A DNA stretch of 64,000 bases from Beaufortia kweichowensis (Eukaryota > Chordata > Actinopteri > Cypriniformes > Gastromyzontidae). The stretch lies in contig CM032797.1 in NCBI GenBank assembly GCA_019155185.1, positions 8,418,881-8,482,880 of the forward strand, given 5' to 3'. Under the pieces are notes generated by a model. The model was not told the origin of the DNA and ran no database searches. It saw nothing but the letters and a program-made list of their open reading frames with translations. Below are positions 59,908-64,000 of the stretch, piece after piece (positions within the stretch are counted from its first letter, which is position 1; every line of letters begins with the position of its first letter). A program made the translations under genes and the position numbers.

Positions 59908-60631
59908 TAGTCTAGATCTAGTTCTACTTAGTGCCTTGATCTATGTTTTATAATGAACCTTACAACTGTCAATGCACATATTGAGCACATGAAAATGAAC
60001 TACAATTTTTTAAGATTTTAGATATTTTCATTTTAAACAATTAACTTTTTTTAGGTGTTTTAAAAAAACAAATGTGTCAAATATTTACTCTCGAGTCTAA
60101 TACCTTTATATAAATATAAAGTTTGTCATAATTAGATTGATATGAAAGTCCAGAAGTGGTACAAACACACACATTCACTCACACTTACAATATTGCAAAC
60201 TCTGCTATAAATCCACAACCTTTGTGAAGACAGAAAGATTAAACATTACTCAGGTAAAGGGGTGGTTGAAGGACATCATCATTGAAATAAAAGCACAACG
60301 GGGACATTTGTATGCAAGAAAAGCACAGAAATAAGAATGAGAGAAACAGACCAAGCAGAGGATGGAGAGAGTGAAGCCAAGATAGGAGGAGGGATAAATG
60401 GAGAGAAAAGGTTCCTAACAGGATCCCATTAGAGGCAGAGAGAGACAATCTGTCTGAGGAGGAGAGATGTCACTTACACTGTGAGCACACACTCATCACC
60501 CGTCCCTCTCTCTCCCGTGTACTCAATCACTCTCACTCGCCCTCTCTCTCTCTCAGCATCACTCCATCACACGCTCTGTGCCCTTCCTAGTAAGCAGAGG
60601 TCTGGTGCTGACACCTAGATTACACACTCAT

Positions 60632-60654
60632 TTCTCTCTCTCTCTCTCTCTCTC
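60632..60654. repeat. (TC)n microsatellite
   Basis: Perfect TC tract of about 11 units. Confidence 0.9.
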
Positions 60655-61555
60655 GTATACTTGTTTATAACAAGCCCCATTGTTTTTCTCTCTTTCTAGT
60701 TTTTCTTGCTCTCCGGTGAAAGTGCTATTAAAGGAAATTAATTAGGCACTTTGGATGGTCCACTATTTGGATTTATTACATCACATTATGTGCTTCCATA
60801 AAGCCATATGGCAGATCATGTGACTTTTCAAGCATTTGATCTTTGAATAAAATTGAGAGAGTGTGAGAGGAATTTAGGAAAAGGTTTTTGGGGAAGGAAA
60901 GATTTCAGAACGGAGCTCTGTTACATTTCTTTTCATTTATATCAGGGTCAAGTGTTTACTGACCGGTTCAGAATTTAAATCTTCAGCGCTAACGTGCTGT
61001 AGCCCAGCTAATAAATATTTCAACACATGAAAGGCAAATAAAGAAGTAGCTACACTGGCCAAATCGGTGTCCATCTAATAGTTGACGGCTGCCTCTAAGA
61101 TTTACATTATACATAGTTTTATGTGTGCATTTGTATTCATTCTCTTTCTGATTTCACTCGGTTTTTCTTTGTACACAAATACATTTGGCATTGAGCTTGT
61201 AAAACGCATCTATCTTTTGTGTCTGTGTTTGGCAGGTTGTTTTGAATCATGTTGTCTCTTTGACACCCAATTCACAGTCACCCCTCTCTCTCCCTTGTGT
61301 TTTAATAGGACTCAGGAACGTTAAGCCCAGATTATCCTTTGAGGCAATTCACACACTACATTCCAACAACGTACAGCTTCTCCCTCCAGAGTCTCTCCTT
61401 CATTTCTTGGATTCCTAAACCTTACAAGTCCATACCTTTGAGTTTCAAAAAATGGGTTTTATTTAAAATTCCACCTAGGCAAGAATATGGGTTTAAAATT
61501 CTTTTCTTTTTTATTTTCTCTCCCTTCCTCTCTCCTTCCTCCTACATTTAGTTTC

Positions 61556-61664
61556 ATTAATGCATTTGGCAGACACTTTTAAGGCAAGTTACAAGCCATA
61601 CAAATACATATTTCACCAGTATGTGTGTTCCTTAGGATTCAAACCCAACACAATGCTCTAACGA
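61556..61664 (-). mobile_element. tRNA-derived SINE, minus orientation
   Basis: Minus strand shows CGTTAGAGCATTGTG (A box), GGGTTTGAATCC (B box) and the tail GTGTCTGCCAAATGCATTAA. Confidence 0.7.
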
Positions 61665-62410
61665 TTTCTTTTTCTGTCCCTCTCTCAGAGAAGATTATAA
61701 AACGGTTTGTTTCTGATTGGTCAATAGCTGTGTTTTAATCCAATATTGCACAGCTACAACCAATTCTGACACGACAATTCTGTATGTCACTGCACAACAT
61801 TTATCACAGTCAGTCAAGTACTATTTTTTCCAGCAGAAGGAAGGCTTTTAGTGATTTTACATCATGAAAGTGGCATTGATAGATATTTTTAGGCTTTAAT
61901 ATTTGTATTGTGTGGTAAAGGTGTTGCAGCCTCTTGTACCTTATTACTTACTTGACAAATTCTCTCTTCTCAATTAGAAAACACAGATAATCTGTCCAGC
62001 ACAACAGGCTGTGACCACAGCTTTGTTAAGAAAAGTCTTTAAAGTGATCTTCCATTTTACAGAATGTCCATTTACATACTAACATTTCTACAGACCAGAG
62101 TTTGATTAAAAGTCAAACAAGTCTTTTTTTTATATCACAGCATCCCATACTTTACTTCACTACACAGCAAAAATCATCAAACCTTCAAACCATTTTGCAA
62201 ACAATCCACTAGGTGCCACTGTTGGAAAGCCGTGCAGCATCTTGTTGTGTTTCAGAAAAAAGGTGTTTTGAAGCTACTTCAGCATCAGTCACTTTAAGGA
62301 CAGTTGGTTGTACAACACTGTCACAAAAGATTACAGATGTGGATCTGTTGCCAGCACATTAAATATTTAAATGTGCACGGTCCTCTTCCATCATAGCAGT
62401 GTAATGCAGC

Positions 62411-62461
62411 TCTCTCTCTCTCTCTCTCTCTCTCAAACACACACACACACACACACACACA
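62411..62461. repeat. Compound (TC)n(AC)n microsatellite
   Basis: Twelve TC units followed, after AA, by about twelve AC units. Confidence 0.92.
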
Positions 62462-63286
62462 GCCTCTCTGCAATCTGCATACACTTAATCAGAGCAGCAT
62501 GCCACCCACCACCAACCCACACACGCCGCTCTGTCTGGAGAATGATGCCTCTGAAAATTCACTTTGCGTTGATTAGTCTAAGAACAGTGAATAATGCTGT
62601 TTAATGCCAGCGTGAGGACGAAATGTTAAACTTCGCTAAACTCGCACGTAGACGCATGTGGGCCCGAGAAATTGTGAGTCATTTTTTCACACTGTTCTTC
62701 TCCTTAAAGCCAAGCTCAGTTTTTCTGAAGGACACAGTGTTTTTGGGGCCTTTGAAGAATCAATAAGTTTCTAAACGGGAGCTCCACCTCGAGTTTTAAA
62801 GATCGAAAAGGGCCGCAGCACATAACTATGATCCCTCAGGGGAGAAAGAGAGGAGCGAGAGAGACTCTACAGACGGAAACCAAGCACCGCCTGCCCGACA
62901 CTGAAATAAAATGAAAAAGAGGTTGCAGCGCAGCTTTACATGGAAACCTTTCTCCTCAGACAGCGGCAGGCGTGGCCCGGCTTACCAAAAAGGGCCTGAG
63001 TGACCTATTCACTCGCACACACTCAAGCTCTAATATTTTTGCCTTGGGCTGTTCTCTTTGTCCTCTTTGTCTGAGAATCAAAGGTCCCTCTCTCGTCTGT
63101 ACGAAGCTTCTTTTCTTCACTACCTTTCATTTTTATAATGGTCTCTATTTTTGACATCACTTATTTTGTAATTCATATTAACGTTAGCCAAGAGAGAGAA
63201 AAGGTCAAGTGTGAATAAAGGTCTGTGTGTGTGAAAAAAGAGATGGGGTGAAATGACCAACATGCTTGTGCTGTTTGGTTAGTTAA

Positions 63287-63535
63287 CCTGTTAACCGTCA
63301 CCATTCCAAACGTGGAACATTTGTTATTTCCCTATTCACTTTAATATTTCATACTTGAATTCTAATCTAATCATGACAAACTAGATATTAATGGAATGGT
63401 CTTAGATTTTCATAATAATAAATGTAAAAAAATTGTTATTTAGAAAAATCCTAAAATTAAACAAATTAAGAAAAAGATATTACAAATATTTTAAATTTTT
63501 CGATATGCTTTATATATGCAGTGACAGTTATCAGG
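63287..63535. mobile_element. piggyBac-type MITE, copy 2
   Basis: 249 bp bounded by TTAA (63283-63286 and 63536-63539). Left end CCTGTTAACCGTCAC and right end GTGACAGTTATCAGG are inverted over about 15 bp. Shares ATTCACTTTAATATTT and ATGACAAACTA with copy 1, in the same orientation. Confidence 0.78.
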
Positions 63536-63700
63536 TTAAAGAAACAATCATCAAAAAATAATTTTGTCATCATTTATTCACCTTCATGTCATTCCAAACC
63601 CGTATGACTTTTTGTGCAATATTCTTTCACAATACTTTTTTTTATACCAGAAAAATATTAGGAACTGGGGTATAAGAAATGACTGATGCATACAATGTTT
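63536..63700 (+). mobile_element. Common cyprinid non-autonomous element, left end
   Basis: Starts TTAAAGAAACAATCATC and continues with TTGTCATCATTTATTCACC and CATGTCATTCCAAACCCG, a very common cyprinid element. It abuts MITE copy 2 directly. Confidence 0.6.
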
Positions 63701-64000
63701 GCCTTACTTGTCAGTTTTTGTACCCATTCAATTCATGGAGAAAAAGCAGCTTTGACAAAATACTGTGGCTTTGTGCTCCACAGACGAAAGAAAATAATAC
63801 AGGTTTGCAATCACTTTCAAACTGTACAAAATATTTCCAGCCTGGTACCATTTGAAACACACATGCAGGTGAGCAGCTGTTTTTCAACATTCATGACATG
63901 TGATGATATTCGTTTGTTTGTATGTACTGTACGTGTGTGAAAGTTTCATCTAAAGAAAAAGTGATAGCTCTCTAAGATCAGGGGGTTTCTAAAGAGGTCA

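Larger units (their letters stand above)
58908..64000 (-). other. Intron or 5' region of the cadherin gene
   Basis: No EC1, EC2 or signal-peptide exon found. It contains the hairpin at 59752, SINE fragments, microsatellites and the MITE at 63287. The stretch at about 62560-62990 is less repetitive and more GC-balanced and could be regulatory. Confidence 0.5.

Overview
The window is vertebrate nuclear DNA, almost certainly from a teleost and most likely a cyprinid. Genes are split into many short exons with consensus GT/AG borders. The background is AT-rich with many (CA)n and (GA)n tracts, tRNA-derived SINE fragments and the short inverted-repeat DNA elements typical of carp and zebrafish relatives. 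I saw no bacterial, plasmid or CRISPR features.

Layout. (1) 76-31266, minus strand: 35 exons of carmil3 (lrrc16b), from the start codon through the PH-like domain, leucine-rich repeats, helical dimerisation domain and capping-protein-binding tail. The 3' end runs off the left edge. All 35 splice phases agree and give 1,220 codons. (2) 33742-43300: an immune island. It holds a minus-strand RING-less TRIM with two B-boxes and a PRY-SPRY domain (474 aa), a divergent plus-strand gig2-like gene (150 aa, PARP-type fold), a plus-strand type II C-type lectin (211 aa) and a decayed second gig2 copy. An ISRE-type element lies upstream of the TRIM, the gig2 gene and the relic, which points to interferon control. 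(3) 43300-46996: intergenic DNA with a nested inverted-repeat transposon. (4) 46997-58907, minus strand: eight 3' exons of a classical type II cadherin, probably cdh24. They cover part of the EC3-EC5 ectodomain, the membrane span and a very long cytoplasmic tail. The 5' exons lie beyond the right edge. (5) 58908-64000: intron or upstream DNA of the cadherin with repeats only.

carmil3 (actin capping-protein regulator) and a cadherin 24-like gene are also near each other on human 14q11.2, so the frame looks like conserved linkage into which a fish-specific interferon-response cluster has been placed. The most unusual observation is the cadherin tail. About 345 residues of Gly/Pro/Tyr/Ser-rich sequence separate the p120-binding segment from the catenin-binding segment, where type II cadherins usually have about 35-40, and a further 41-residue charged tail follows.

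Limits: no alignment, transcript or database search was possible. Exon borders come from reading splice sites, phase and remembered family sequences. Intron and intergenic statements are by eye.
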